Counted from the first letter of the stretch, positions 51,114 to 59,410 are shown. The stretch is 64,000 nucleotides of DNA from Hyphomicrobiales bacterium (GCA_025359265.1 JANYHB010000002.1:62001-126000), one strand, 5' to 3'. Notes: generated by a model from the letters alone, not told the origin. Program-made: numbers and translations.

Positions 51114-52022
51114 ATGACGCCAGAAGAACAAAACCAAGTTCAACAATTGATCAGGGCCATTCCGGAAATCGCCGATGTCAGGGTTCAGCCACAGCGCCTC
51201 GGTGGCCTCACAAATCGCGTTTACGCCTTGGGCGAATATGTCTTGCGCATCCCCGGCAATGGCACCGAGGAATATATCAACCGTGCGCATGAAGTTACGA
51301 TGGCAAGAGCGGCGGCCACGGCCGGTGTGAGCCCGCAGGTTATTTACGCAAATGCACAATCTGGCATCATGATCACGCGCCTGGTGAATGGTGTTACCAT
51401 GTCGCCTCAGAAATTTAAATCTGCGGCGCGTTCTATTGTGAGGGCAGGGCAGGCCCTGTCGACACTGCATCACTCGCAGAGTGCGTTTCCATCACGGTTT
51501 GAGCTGTTCGCCGTTATGGACGATTATGGCAAGATTCTTTCTGCCAAGAATTATGCCTTACCGGATGGGTATCATCAGGCGGTGCAGTCGGCAGAAAATA
51601 TTCGCAAAGCTCTGGCATGCAGCCCAACACCCCTTGTTCCCTGCCACTGTGATCCACTGTGCGAAAATTTCCTGGACGATGGCGAGCGCATGTGGATTGT
51701 GGATTGGGAGTATGGTGGGATGAATGATCCGATGTGGGACTTGGGTGATCTCTCAGTTGAAGGTGCTTTCACACTCGAGCAGGACGAGGCGCTGCTCCAA
51801 GCGTATTTCGGCGGCGGCTCTGGTTCCGCTGCCGATCGCGGGCGAATGGTAATTTACAAGGCAATGTGTGATTTGCTTTGGGCGCTGTGGGGCCTTATTC
51901 AACATGCCAATAATAACCCCGCCGAAGATTTTGCGGTCTATGCCGCCAAGCGGTTCCAGCGCTGTCAGGAACTGCTGGCAACCAAGGATTTTGCCCGCCA
52001 TCTCAAAGCGGTAACTGCTTAA
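51114..52022 (+). CDS. Choline/ethanolamine kinase-like phosphotransferase
   Basis: A 302-residue protein kinase-like small-molecule kinase. The Brenner motif is Cys-His-Cys-Asp-Pro-Leu-Cys-Glu-Asn-Phe (His-x-Asp and Asn), and the metal-binding motif is Ile-Val-Asp-Trp-Glu-Tyr-Gly-Gly-Met-Asn-Asp-Pro-Met-Trp-Asp-Leu. This is the LicA/choline kinase pattern rather than an antibiotic kinase. It may phosphorylate choline, ethanolamine or thiamine. I chose the ATG at 51114; a longer frame would overlap the divergent methyltransferase gene. Confidence 0.84.
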   Translation: MTPEEQNQVQQLIRAIPEIADVRVQPQRLGGLTNRVYALGEYVLRIPGNGTEEYINRAHEVTMARAAATAGVSPQVIYANAQSGIMITRLVNGVTMSPQKFKSAARSIVRAGQALSTLHHSQSAFPSRFELFAVMDDYGKILSAKNYALPDGYHQAVQSAENIRKALACSPTPLVPCHCDPLCENFLDDGERMWIVDWEYGGMNDPMWDLGDLSVEGAFTLEQDEALLQAYFGGGSGSAADRGRMVIYKAMCDLLWALWGLIQHANNNPAEDFAVYAAKRFQRCQELLATKDFARHLKAVTA

Positions 52023-52762
52023 AAATAACGGTGCACGTCCTTGCCATGGGCCTTCAGCCATTGCTTGGCATGGCGCGCGTGGGGGCAGTGGGTCAAGACC
52101 AGGCGCCAAAAGCGCGGTCCATGATTCATTTCAATCAAATGCGCCACTTCATGAGCGGCGACATAATCGAGAACGAAATCCGGGGCCAGTATCAAACGCC
52201 AGGAGTATGAAAGAACCCCACCGGACGAGCATGATCCCCACCGGCTCTTTTGATCACGAATGCTGATCCGGGCATAACGCGTGCCCATGGCCAGCGCATA
52301 TTTTTTTGAGGCTGCAGAAAGCGCTTTCAAGGCCTGGTCTTTCAGATAATCACGCAGCCGTCGCGGCGCGTGCGCAGCATCACCAGGTATGTGCAGTATG
52401 CTGTCTGAGGCCGTAACCACGCCGCGCCTGCCGCCGCTGAAATGCAAGCAGTGCAAATGTCCTTGGTAAAGCATATGCGCACCATCAACAACGGGGGCCA
52501 CGGGCGCCTGTTTGCTCAAGGTGCGAACAATCCACTGGCGGGAACTTTCCGCAAAGCGCAGCGCGTCCGAAAGCCCGGTGCGCTTGGGCAAGGTCATCAC
52601 CAAGCCCTGGTTTTTGATATCAAGTCTCAAAACCAAACGCCGCGCTTTGGCATTGCGCCGAAACCGCAGGGGAACTTTTCGGCCATCGATATCAAACACG
52701 GTTGGCTCAGGTGCTGGCACGGCAGCGCGCTTGATCAATGGCGTGCGCAGAAATCCGATCAA
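52019..52762 (-). CDS. YgjP-type zinc metallopeptidase (DUF45)
   Basis: About 247 residues from a TTG whose codon overlaps the phaZ stop (TTGA), which avoids a 139-bp overlap required by the first ATG. The gluzincin-like metal site His-Glu-Val-Ala-His with a third His in Met-Asn-His-Gly-Pro-Arg-Phe-Trp is present, as is the family segment Asp-Gln-Lys-Ser-Arg-Trp-Gly-Ser-Cys. YgjP proteins are linked to restriction genes in some genomes, but none is here. Function is unknown. It shares four bases with the end of the convergent phosphotransferase gene. Confidence 0.86.
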   Translation of the reverse strand: MIGFLRTPLIKRAAVPAPEPTVFDIDGRKVPLRFRRNAKARRLVLRLDIKNQGLVMTLPKRTGLSDALRFAESSRQWIVRTLSKQAPVAPVVDGAHMLYQGHLHCLHFSGGRRGVVTASDSILHIPGDAAHAPRRLRDYLKDQALKALSAASKKYALAMGTRYARISIRDQKSRWGSCSSGGVLSYSWRLILAPDFVLDYVAAHEVAHLIEMNHGPRFWRLVLTHCPHARHAKQWLKAHGKDVHRYF

Positions 52763-54009
52763 GATTTCTGTTGCGAGAGGAACTCGACGATCATCGGTGC
52801 CACTTGCGCACGATATTTGGAGCCAGAGAAAACCCCGTAATGTCCAACGCCCAGTTGCAAGTGATGCTTTTTCATTGCGGGTGGAATGGCTGAACACAGC
52901 GCATGTGCAGCCTCAGTTTGGCCCAAACCAGAAATATCGTCTCGCTCACCCTCAATGGTCAGTAACGCAGTCGTCGAGATTTTTTCCGGCGCAACTTTGA
53001 ACCCGCGATAGGCATAAGTGCCATTGGGCAAATCGTGATGCATAAAAACCCGCTCGACGGTCTGTAGATAAAACTCGGCCGTTAAATCCATCACCGCCAT
53101 ATATTCATCATAAAAGTGACGGTGCTTTTCGGCGCTCACGTCTTCGCCATCAATCAGATCGTGGTAAAGATCCCGGTGCGCTTTCAAATGTCTTTCCGCA
53201 TTCATCGACAAAAAGCCGCTCAGTTGCATGAAACCCGGATAAACCGCACGGCCCGCACCAGCGTGCGCGCCGGTCACTTCCATGGTCACGTTTTGGCGAA
53301 ACCATTCAATCGGCTTATCGCGCGCCAGCTTGTTCACCGCCGTTGGGCTTTTGCGCGTATCAATCGGGCCCCCCATCAAAACCATGGCGAGCGGGGCGAG
53401 CTTGTCATTTTTTGCACTCATCAACGCAACAGCCGCAAGCACAGGCACGGAAGGTTGGCACACCGCCATGACATGGGCGCGCTCACCGAGGTGATGCAAA
53501 ATTGTTATTATTGTGTCGGTATAGTCATCAAGATCAAATGGGCCTGCGGATTTCGCAATTTCGCGGGCATCCTGCCAATCCGTCACATAGCAATCAAAAT
53601 GCGGCAGCATGGATTTCACCGTGTCACGCAACAGCGTGGCATAGTGGCCAGACATGGGTGCCACCAGCAAAAGTTTTGGCTGCTTTGAATTCAAGCCCAC
53701 TTTCGCAAAATGCAGCAGGTGGCAGAACGGACTTTGCCAAGCAATTTGCTCTTCCACGACAAAGCCTCTGCCATCAACTTGCGTCTCTGCAATCGCAAAA
53801 CTTGGCTTGGCGTAACGCCGCGTGGCACGTTCAAACATGGTGAGTGCGGCCGAGGTCTGCTTGGCAAAAAGTGAATTCTTGAAAGGATTAAAGGCATTTT
53901 GCCAGAATGAAAGACTAGCATCTGCCATCAACCGAAAGGGTTGGCTGGCCGTGTGGTTCATTTCAAACAACGGATAAAGCAAAGCAGCGGGCGCTGGAAA
54001 ATTGGTCAT
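52759..54009 (-). CDS. phaZ: Intracellular polyhydroxybutyrate depolymerase
   Basis: A 416-residue alpha/beta hydrolase that breaks down stored PHB granules. The nucleophile is a cysteine, Cys184 in Val-Cys-Gln-Pro-Ser, the mark of the intracellular PhaZ family in place of the lipase serine. Other family marks are Leu-Leu-Tyr-Pro-Leu-Phe-Glu-Met-Asn-His at the start, Asp-Trp-Gln-Asp-Ala-Arg, and the C-terminal His in Gly-Val-Gly-His-Tyr-Gly-Val-Phe-Ser-Gly. The ATG on the complement of 54007-54009 is preferred over an upstream one. It implies the organism stores PHB, although phaC is not in the window. Confidence 0.95.
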   Translation of the reverse strand: MTNFPAPAALLYPLFEMNHTASQPFRLMADASLSFWQNAFNPFKNSLFAKQTSAALTMFERATRRYAKPSFAIAETQVDGRGFVVEEQIAWQSPFCHLLHFAKVGLNSKQPKLLLVAPMSGHYATLLRDTVKSMLPHFDCYVTDWQDAREIAKSAGPFDLDDYTDTIITILHHLGERAHVMAVCQPSVPVLAAVALMSAKNDKLAPLAMVLMGGPIDTRKSPTAVNKLARDKPIEWFRQNVTMEVTGAHAGAGRAVYPGFMQLSGFLSMNAERHLKAHRDLYHDLIDGEDVSAEKHRHFYDEYMAVMDLTAEFYLQTVERVFMHHDLPNGTYAYRGFKVAPEKISTTALLTIEGERDDISGLGQTEAAHALCSAIPPAMKKHHLQLGVGHYGVFSGSKYRAQVAPMIVEFLSQQKS

Positions 54010-54171
54010 TGTTAACACCTTAGCACAAGAAATGGGGCGTCTCCTATTCATTTGCAAGGCTAAATTAGGTGGCAAAACCTAACTGCCGGTAAAAGCCGCC
54101 AGGGCCGGTAGATTTTGCATCAGTGAAATAAAGCTTCTAAAAGCCCTTGGCCATGTCTCAAATGTTCCAAA

Positions 54172-55506
54172 ATGTCTGAAACCCGCCCAATCAAAACCTT
54201 TCCAGAACTTGGATTGTTGCGGCTGAGAACTTTGGTGCGGCTGCGCTGGCTTGCGGTCATCGGGCAATCCATTGCGATTTTGATTGTTCAATATCCGCTC
54301 GGTTTCAAATTGCCCATTGCATCTTGCCTGGCGCTAATTGTGGTGAGTGCGGCGCTCAACATATTCCTCGCACTGCGCTGGCGTGGCAGCCAAAAACTTT
54401 CGGCCAGGGCGGCTGGGCTGCTTTTGGGTTATGATGTTCTGCAACTTGCCGGGCTGCTCTATTTAACCGGCGGCCTGCAAAACCCCTTCGCGTTGTTGTT
54501 TTTGGTGCCCGTCACGGTTTCGGCAACATCACTTCCCATGATTTGGACTGCGGCCTTGGGGCTTCTGGCTTTGGCATGCGCATCAATTCTGGCATTCTTC
54601 CATTGGCCTTTGCCTTGGGACGGGGTGCAAGGCTTTTCCCTCCCACCGCTTTATCTTTTGGGAATGTGGGCGGCCATTGTCAGCGCCACTATCTTTTCAG
54701 CCATCTATGCAAGACGCATCGCAGAAGAAGCCCGCATCATGTCTTCCGCCTTGCAAGCAACCGAAATGGTGTTGGCACGTGAGCAAAGACTCTCGGCGCT
54801 GGATGGCTTGGCAGCGGCAGCGGCCCATGAGCTGGGAACACCCTTGGCCACAATAGCATTGGTGGCAAAAGAATTGAAACGAGAGCTGCCGCAAAAATTC
54901 AAACACCGGGAAGATATTGATTTGCTTATTTCGCAAGCCGCACGCTGTCGCGAAATTCTCACCAGGCTTGCCGTGCCCGAACAGCTTTCGGATGACGTCT
55001 ATCAACAGGTTGGTCTGGAGGCCATGCTGGAAGACATGGTGGCGCCCCTGCGCGGCTCCGATGTTACAGTGAGTGTAAGCATCATGTCGAAAGATCAAAA
55101 GGGGTTCACGGCATACCCGGTATTTCGCCGCAATCCGGCAATCACCTATGGGCTTGAAAACCTCCTTGAAAATGCCATCGATTTTGCGACGTCTCGTGTC
55201 GATGTGGAAGCCCACTGGTCGTTGGCCCAGATCAGCGTTACAGTCTCGGACGATGGCCCTGGCTTTGATCAAAATATTTTTGACCGGTTGGGTGATCCCT
55301 TTGTCACCACCAGGCCAGGTTATGGCAATGCAGCGCTAGGTGATGAAAGCCAGCATGAAGGCATGGGGCTTGGCCTCTTCATCGCCAAAACCTTGTTGGA
55401 GCGTTCAGGCGCCAGCGTAACTTTGGCAAATCGCAAATATCCGCATAAAGGGGCCATGATAGCAATCCATTGGCCGCGTGATGCCGTAGATGTAGGTAAG
55501 AATTAA
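54172..55506 (+). CDS. regB: Redox sensor histidine kinase, RegB/ActS/PrrB
   Basis: Global redox sensor of 444 residues. About six membrane helices fill residues 25-180 and include the quinone-binding motif Gly-Gly-Leu-Gln-Asn-Pro-Phe (100-106). The phosphoacceptor His219 lies in Ala-Ala-Ala-His-Glu-Leu-Gly-Thr-Pro-Leu, and the redox-active cysteine is Cys259 in Arg-Cys-Arg-Glu-Ile-Leu. The ATPase domain has Asn-Leu-Leu-Glu-Asn-Ala and Gly-Met-Gly-Leu-Gly-Leu-Phe-Ile. All sensing residues known from the family are intact. RegA follows two bases after its stop. Confidence 0.96.
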   Translation: MSETRPIKTFPELGLLRLRTLVRLRWLAVIGQSIAILIVQYPLGFKLPIASCLALIVVSAALNIFLALRWRGSQKLSARAAGLLLGYDVLQLAGLLYLTGGLQNPFALLFLVPVTVSATSLPMIWTAALGLLALACASILAFFHWPLPWDGVQGFSLPPLYLLGMWAAIVSATIFSAIYARRIAEEARIMSSALQATEMVLAREQRLSALDGLAAAAAHELGTPLATIALVAKELKRELPQKFKHREDIDLLISQAARCREILTRLAVPEQLSDDVYQQVGLEAMLEDMVAPLRGSDVTVSVSIMSKDQKGFTAYPVFRRNPAITYGLENLLENAIDFATSRVDVEAHWSLAQISVTVSDDGPGFDQNIFDRLGDPFVTTRPGYGNAALGDESQHEGMGLGLFIAKTLLERSGASVTLANRKYPHKGAMIAIHWPRDAVDVGKN

Positions 55507-55508
55507 AG

Positions 55509-56042
55509 ATGACAGAAAATCTCAAAACTCTTTTATTGGTCGATGACGATAGACCCTTTCTCACCCGCCTTGGAAAAGCCATGGAAGCGCGCGGCTTTGA
55601 GGTGCGCCTGGCAGATACGGTGGCCGAGGGCGTGGCCGAAGTGAAAAAGCTGCCGCCCATGTTTGCGGTGGTTGATTTGCGTTTGGCTGATGGCAATGGT
55701 CTTGATGTGATTGAGGCGCTCCATGCCGCCAAGGCAGACGCGCGTGTCGTTGTGCTCACCGGTTATGGCAACATCGCCACCGCCGTCACCGCCGTAAAAC
55801 TGGGTGCCATAGACTATCTTGCCAAGCCTGCCGATGCCGACGCTGTTTACGGAGCCTTGATCGGAGGTAAGGATCAGCGCAATGTCCTGCCAGATAATCC
55901 CATGTCGGCAGACCGGGTGCGCTGGGAACATATCCAACGGGTATTTGAACTGTGCAATCGTAACGTCTCTGAAACGGCACGGCGCTTGAATATGCATCGC
56001 CGCACGCTGCAACGCATTTTGGCCAAACGCGCGCCGAAATAA
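55509..56042 (+). CDS. regA: Redox response regulator, RegA/ActR/PrrA
   Basis: A 177-residue regulator with a receiver domain (Asp12-14, phosphorylation site Asp56 in Val-Val-Asp-Leu-Arg-Leu-Ala-Asp-Gly) and a C-terminal Fis-type helix-turn-helix (Asn-Val-Ser-Glu-Thr-Ala-Arg-Arg-Leu-Asn-Met-His-Arg-Arg-Thr-Leu-Gln-Arg-Ile-Leu). A Pro-rich hinge is not obvious; the linker is short. With RegB it should adjust respiration, carbon or nitrogen fixation genes to oxygen. The strand is the same as regB and the gap is two bases, so they are one operon. Confidence 0.96.
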   Translation: MTENLKTLLLVDDDRPFLTRLGKAMEARGFEVRLADTVAEGVAEVKKLPPMFAVVDLRLADGNGLDVIEALHAAKADARVVVLTGYGNIATAVTAVKLGAIDYLAKPADADAVYGALIGGKDQRNVLPDNPMSADRVRWEHIQRVFELCNRNVSETARRLNMHRRTLQRILAKRAPK

Positions 56043-56119
56043 ACTCCGCTGCATTCATTTTTATAAAACCAACACCCCGCACATTCTCTTGACATTTTTT
56101 GCCAGAGGTCCAACATCGA

Positions 56120-56460
56120 ATGATCAGCAGCAGTGATTGGCGCTGATGTAAACCTAAAAGTTTAAGCAGAAATTGGAGGGGCCATGACTCCACCAAATTA
56201 CCACCTCTGATCACAATTTTTAATGTGATCACTTTCCGGTTCCGCCGTGCGGCTGAAACCCGTGAATTCCGTACCGGAAGGCCAAGCGCATAAATTTGAA
56301 TTGCTGAGTGAGCCTGTCTCACTTTTTATGGGTTCGGATTGATCCGGACCATTTCAAGCTAAAACTCGATCCTCCCGAGGGCCCCGCTGGCGCACCACGT
56401 CGCAGCGGGGCTAGGCTTCTGGGTGATCTGCATCAACAGACGGAAGGCCGTCGGATTGGA
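56120..56460 (+). ncRNA. Candidate structured RNA or leader in the regA-gpmA gap
   Basis: The 423-bp gap between convergent regA and gpmA (56043-56465) holds many stem-loops. They are TGATCACA/TGTGATCA (56208-56231), TTCCGG/CCGGAA (56234-56279) around CCGC/GCGG, AGTGAG/CTCACT followed by TTTTT (56307-56327), GGTTCGGAT/ATCCGGACC (56331-56350), GCCCCGCTG/CAGCGGGGC (56381-56411) and GACGG/CCGTC (56439-56452). A TTGACA (56089-56094) with a weak -10 near 56112 could start an RNA at about 56120. Strand and ends are guesses. No known RNA family was recognised. Confidence 0.38.
56184..56210 (+). CDS. Possible 8-residue leader peptide
   Basis: ATG at 56184 is preceded at a 2-base distance by GGAGGGG (56175-56181), a very good Shine-Dalgarno match although close to the start. 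The frame reads MTPPNYHL then TGA, and the stop codon lies in the first arm of the 56208-56231 stem-loop. Two further short frames follow: a GTG frame at 56225-56293 (22 Arg-rich residues) and a GTG frame at 56262-56342 (26 residues). The layout recalls attenuation leaders, but no gene follows on this strand. Confidence 0.3.
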   Translation: MTPPNYHL

Positions 56461-56465
56461 ACCCC

Positions 56466-57083
56466 CTAAGCCAACACTTCCACATTGGCAGGCAGCGAAT
56501 TCGCCATCAACGTATAGATTGTCGGTACACCAGTCTCCAACTCGCGCTTCAAAATCTGCTCGGGCGTCAAACCTTCAATCGCCATGATCAACGACCGCAG
56601 TGAATTGCAATGCGCCGCAACTAGAACAGTTTTGCCTTCCAGCACATGCGGCTGAATCATGTGCACATAATAGGGCAGTGAACGTGCCAAAGTGTCTTTC
56701 AGCGATTCACCGCCAGGTGGTGGCACATCATAAGAACGACGCCAGACCAGAACTTGTTCTTCACCAAACTTCTTGCGGGCGTCGTCTTTGTTGAGGCCCG
56801 TGAGTTCACCATAGTCGCGCTCATTCAGCGCTTGGTCTCGCGTTTCGGGCAATCCAGTTTGACCGAGCTCATTCAAGATCAGTCTTAAAGTGTGCTGCGC
56901 CCGCGTAAGCGCTGAGGTGAAGCATAGGTCAAACTTCAAACCTTTGGCCCTTAAACGCTGGCCAGCGGCCCGGGCTTCTTCAATGCCTTTGGGCGAAAGA
57001 TCAGGGTCTTTCCAGCCGGTGAAAAGGTTCTTCAAATTCCAATCGCTTTGTCCGTGGCGAACCAGCACTAAAGTTCCACTCAT
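56466..57083 (-). CDS. gpmA: Phosphoglycerate mutase, 2,3-bisphosphoglycerate-dependent
   Basis: Glycolytic enzyme of 205 residues that interconverts 2- and 3-phosphoglycerate. The phosphohistidine motif is Leu-Val-Arg-His-Gly-Gln-Ser (His10), with [15 protein letters not shown] and the second His in [10 protein letters not shown]. It is about 40 residues shorter than the E. coli enzyme, as usual in this class. It starts one base after dapB ends. Confidence 0.95.
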   Translation of the reverse strand: MSGTLVLVRHGQSDWNLKNLFTGWKDPDLSPKGIEEARAAGQRLRAKGLKFDLCFTSALTRAQHTLRLILNELGQTGLPETRDQALNERDYGELTGLNKDDARKKFGEEQVLVWRRSYDVPPPGGESLKDTLARSLPYYVHMIQPHVLEGKTVLVAAHCNSLRSLIMAIEGLTPEQILKRELETGVPTIYTLMANSLPANVEVLA

Positions 57084-57084
57084 T

Positions 57085-57891
57085 TCATTCCAATCCTAAA
57101 ACGTCATTCATGTTATAAAGTCCGGGCTTTTTATCAGCGGCCCACCGGGCGGCTTTCACTGCACCGCGCGCAAACAACTCGCGGTTCTCGGCCACGTGGC
57201 GAAGCTCCAGGCGCTCACCACCGCCCGCAAAAATTACGGTGTGATCACCAATCACCGAGCCGCCGCGCAAAGTGGCAAAGCCAATGTCGCCTGCTTTACG
57301 CGCTCCGGTGATGCCGTCACGGGCGCGCACGGATTTGTCTTTCAGCGAAATGTTACGGCCATCCGCAGCAGCTTGGCCCAACAGATGGGCGGTGCCTGAA
57401 GGGGCATCCACTTTATTGCGGTGATGCATTTCCAGAATTTCAATGTCAAATTCTACACTCAATGCGGCGGCGGCCCTCTTCACCAGTGCCGCCAACATGT
57501 TTACGCCCAGCGAATAATTGCCAGATTTCATAATCACGGTCTGCGCCGATGCAGCCTGGATGATTGCATCACCTTGGCTATCAATGCCCGTGGTGCCAAT
57601 CACGTGCACCTTTTTATGCGCTGCCGTCAGTTTGACCAATTCAAGCGTGGCGGGAGCAATGGTGAAATCTATAATGCAATCGCAAGCAGCCAAAACCATT
57701 TCCGGGTTGGCGCTGATGATGACGCCATTCTTGCCCACACCCATCAGCTCGCCATAGTCTTTGCCCACATCAGGTGAACCGGGCGCCTCAAGCCCGCCCG
57801 CAAGCGCGGTGCCGTCGGTTTCCAGAACGATACGGGCCAGTTCGCGCCCCATGCGGCCAGCGGCACCGGCGATAGCGAGTTTGATGGTCAT
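57085..57891 (-). CDS. dapB: 4-hydroxy-tetrahydrodipicolinate reductase
   Basis: Lysine and diaminopimelate pathway enzyme of 268 residues. The NAD(P) motif is [10 protein letters not shown] (about 6-15). The substrate loop [15 protein letters not shown] contains the catalytic His and Lys. The ATG on the complement of 57889-57891 is chosen; a longer frame has no family similarity. It is in an operon with gpmA. Confidence 0.96.
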   Translation of the reverse strand: MTIKLAIAGAAGRMGRELARIVLETDGTALAGGLEAPGSPDVGKDYGELMGVGKNGVIISANPEMVLAACDCIIDFTIAPATLELVKLTAAHKKVHVIGTTGIDSQGDAIIQAASAQTVIMKSGNYSLGVNMLAALVKRAAAALSVEFDIEILEMHHRNKVDAPSGTAHLLGQAAADGRNISLKDKSVRARDGITGARKAGDIGFATLRGGSVIGDHTVIFAGGGERLELRHVAENRELFARGAVKAARWAADKKPGLYNMNDVLGLE

Positions 57892-57931
57892 GAAAAATGC
57901 TTTAGCAATGTCAAGGCAACAGCGAAAGTGC

Positions 57932-58738
57932 TTAAGTATCCCACACTGGGCACCACGCCCCATTCACCAGTCGGTGGTTTTGATCAAGTTTGCGGATGGC
58001 GCTCACATCCTCGGCTGTTAGCTTCAGCTTCTGGGCGTCCCAGTTGCTTTGAATGCGGTCCCGTTTTGACGATGATGGAATGACGATGAGGCCTTCCGCC
58101 AGCAAGAAGGCCAGGCCCACTTGCTCTGGCGGTGCGCCGTGTTTTTTGGCTATGTCCACCAGCCCCGCACTTTCCGAAAGATGCCCCCGCGCCAAAGGGC
58201 AATAGGCCGTAACGCTGATGCCTTGGGCTTTGGTATAATCCACGATCAGCCGATTTTGCATGAGAACATGGCATTCCACCTGGTTGGTGGCGATGCGCTT
58301 TGGGCCCAAAATGCGCAGCGCCACATCAAGGTATTTCTTGGTGAAATTGGAAACACCAATCTGCATGGCAAGGCCCTTGTCGTGAACTTCACCAAGCTGG
58401 GCGACATAATCATTGGCATCATGGCGGTCTTGTGGTGAAGGCCAGTGCAACAAATAAAGATCAACTTTATCAAGCCCCAATTTTTCCAGTGAGGCTTTGG
58501 CGCAGGGCACAATCTGCCCCGGTGCAAAATGTTCCGGGGCTACTTTCGTGGTGATAAAAAGCGCATCTCGCGCAATGCCAGAATCTCTGATCGCGCGGCC
58601 CACCGCGCGCTCATTGCCATACATTTCAGCCGTGTCGATATGGCGATAGCCAATCTCCAGCGCCTCGCGCACGATGCGGTAAGTCTCATCCTCAGGATGG
58701 TTCCACGTGCCGAAACCAAAGGGGGGGATGGTGTTCAT
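57932..58738 (-). CDS. Aldo-keto reductase, 2,5-diketogluconate reductase-like
   Basis: A 268-residue aldo-keto reductase of the DkgA/YeaE type. The catalytic tetrad is visible as Asp and Tyr in His-Ile-Asp-Thr-Ala-Glu-Met-Tyr-Gly-Asn-Glu, Lys in Ile-Thr-Thr-Lys-Val-Ala, and His in Leu-Leu-His-Trp-Pro-Ser. The NADPH-binding end has Ile-Pro-Ser-Ser-Ser-Lys-Arg-Asp-Arg. It may reduce keto-sugars, methylglyoxal or other aldehydes; the substrate is not determined by sequence. It is transcribed away from the toxin-antitoxin pair and toward dapB, 40 bp upstream of it. Confidence 0.88.
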   Translation of the reverse strand: MNTIPPFGFGTWNHPEDETYRIVREALEIGYRHIDTAEMYGNERAVGRAIRDSGIARDALFITTKVAPEHFAPGQIVPCAKASLEKLGLDKVDLYLLHWPSPQDRHDANDYVAQLGEVHDKGLAMQIGVSNFTKKYLDVALRILGPKRIATNQVECHVLMQNRLIVDYTKAQGISVTAYCPLARGHLSESAGLVDIAKKHGAPPEQVGLAFLLAEGLIVIPSSSKRDRIQSNWDAQKLKLTAEDVSAIRKLDQNHRLVNGAWCPVWDT

Positions 58739-58817
58739 GCAAGATATCCTTTTTCAAGTAACTGTATGGTTATTTAGTAGGTTTTGCAATGGCGCTGGTC
58801 AAATAAGTAGAATAGTT

Positions 58818-58836
58818 GTCAATAACTGTTATTGAC
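58818..58836. promoter_or_regulatory. Operator palindrome of the parDE pair
   Basis: GTCAATAAC, one base, then GTTATTGAC form a perfect 19-bp inverted repeat 30 bp before the parD ATG. It fills the space between a -35-like TTGTCA (58816-58821) and a -10-like TAATAT (58840-58845). Antitoxin binding here would block transcription, as expected for autoregulation. Confidence 0.75.
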
Positions 58837-58865
58837 GATAATATGCCACCAAAGGAGCACTTCAA

Positions 58866-59114
58866 ATGGCAATCAGCGCTGATCTAGGACCAGTTTTAGA
58901 AAACTACGTGAGCAAGCTTGTTGAAGAAGGGCGTTATAATTCAAAAAGCGAGGTCTTGCGGGAGGGGCTTCGACTGGTTCAGGAACGCGAAGCAAGGCTT
59001 GCAGCCCTGAATGCATCCCTCGATCGGGGTCTCGCCGATTCCGAAGCTGGCCGCGTGACGGATGCAGAGGAAGTTTTTACCCGTCTTGAAGCCAAATATG
59101 GCGCGATGAAATGA
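58866..59114 (+). CDS. parD: ParD-type antitoxin
   Basis: An 82-residue antitoxin with an N-terminal ribbon-helix-helix (Val-Ser-Lys-Leu-Val-Glu-Glu-Gly-Arg-Tyr-Asn-Ser-Lys-Ser-Glu-Val-Leu-Arg-Glu-Gly-Leu-Arg) and a charged helical tail that would wrap the toxin. The GAAGGGCGTTATAATTC coding region matches the family. A good ribosome site (AAAGGAG) precedes the ATG. It overlaps the toxin gene by four bases (ATGA), the usual type II layout, and probably binds the palindrome upstream. Confidence 0.93.
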   Translation: MAISADLGPVLENYVSKLVEEGRYNSKSEVLREGLRLVQEREARLAALNASLDRGLADSEAGRVTDAEEVFTRLEAKYGAMK

Positions 59115-59398
59115 AGCTCGCCCTCACGGACGAGGCGCTGGAAGATTTGCAATCAATTGGAGACTGGATTGCCCATCACAATTCAGCGCGTGCCAAGAGT
59201 TTCATCGCAGAACTTCGTGAATCTTGCGCCGAAATTTTGAATTTTCCCGACAAATACCAATTGGTCGAGGGTCGGGAAACATCAGGATTGCGGCGCAAGG
59301 TGCATGGGGAATATCTTATCTTCTACCGTGTCCATTCCGGACGGCTTGATATTGTTCATATCCAGCGGGCATCGCGCGATTTGTGGAAATTCTTTTGA
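59111..59398 (+). CDS. parE: ParE/RelE-superfamily toxin
   Basis: A 95-residue toxin, full length for the family. It begins Leu-Ala-Leu-Thr-Asp-Glu-Ala-Leu-Glu-Asp-Leu and continues with Ile-Gly-Asp-Trp-Ile-Ala. The C-terminal strands read Gly-Leu-Arg-Arg-Lys-Val-His-Gly-Glu-Tyr-Leu-Ile-Phe-Tyr-Arg-Val and Val-His-Ile-Gln-Arg-Ala-Ser-Arg-Asp. ParE toxins inhibit DNA gyrase. No frameshift is seen, so the pair is probably active. A small hairpin (GAGCC/GGCTC, 59397-59412) follows the stop without a T-run. Confidence 0.92.
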   Translation: MKLALTDEALEDLQSIGDWIAHHNSARAKSFIAELRESCAEILNFPDKYQLVEGRETSGLRRKVHGEYLIFYRVHSGRLDIVHIQRASRDLWKFF

Positions 59399-59410
59399 GC
59401 CCGTTACGGC

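Noticed and set aside
52763..52897. Longer N-terminus for the YgjP-type protein from an ATG at 52897
   Set aside because: It would overlap phaZ by 139 bp in the same direction and add residues not expected for the family.
56043..56465. Identity of the gap as RNase P RNA, tmRNA, 6S RNA, SRP RNA or the speF leader
   Set aside because: None of the hallmark sequences is present (for example GAGGAAAGTCC of RNase P, a tmRNA tag frame, or GGTCAGGTCCGGAAGGAAG of SRP RNA), and no ornithine decarboxylase gene follows.
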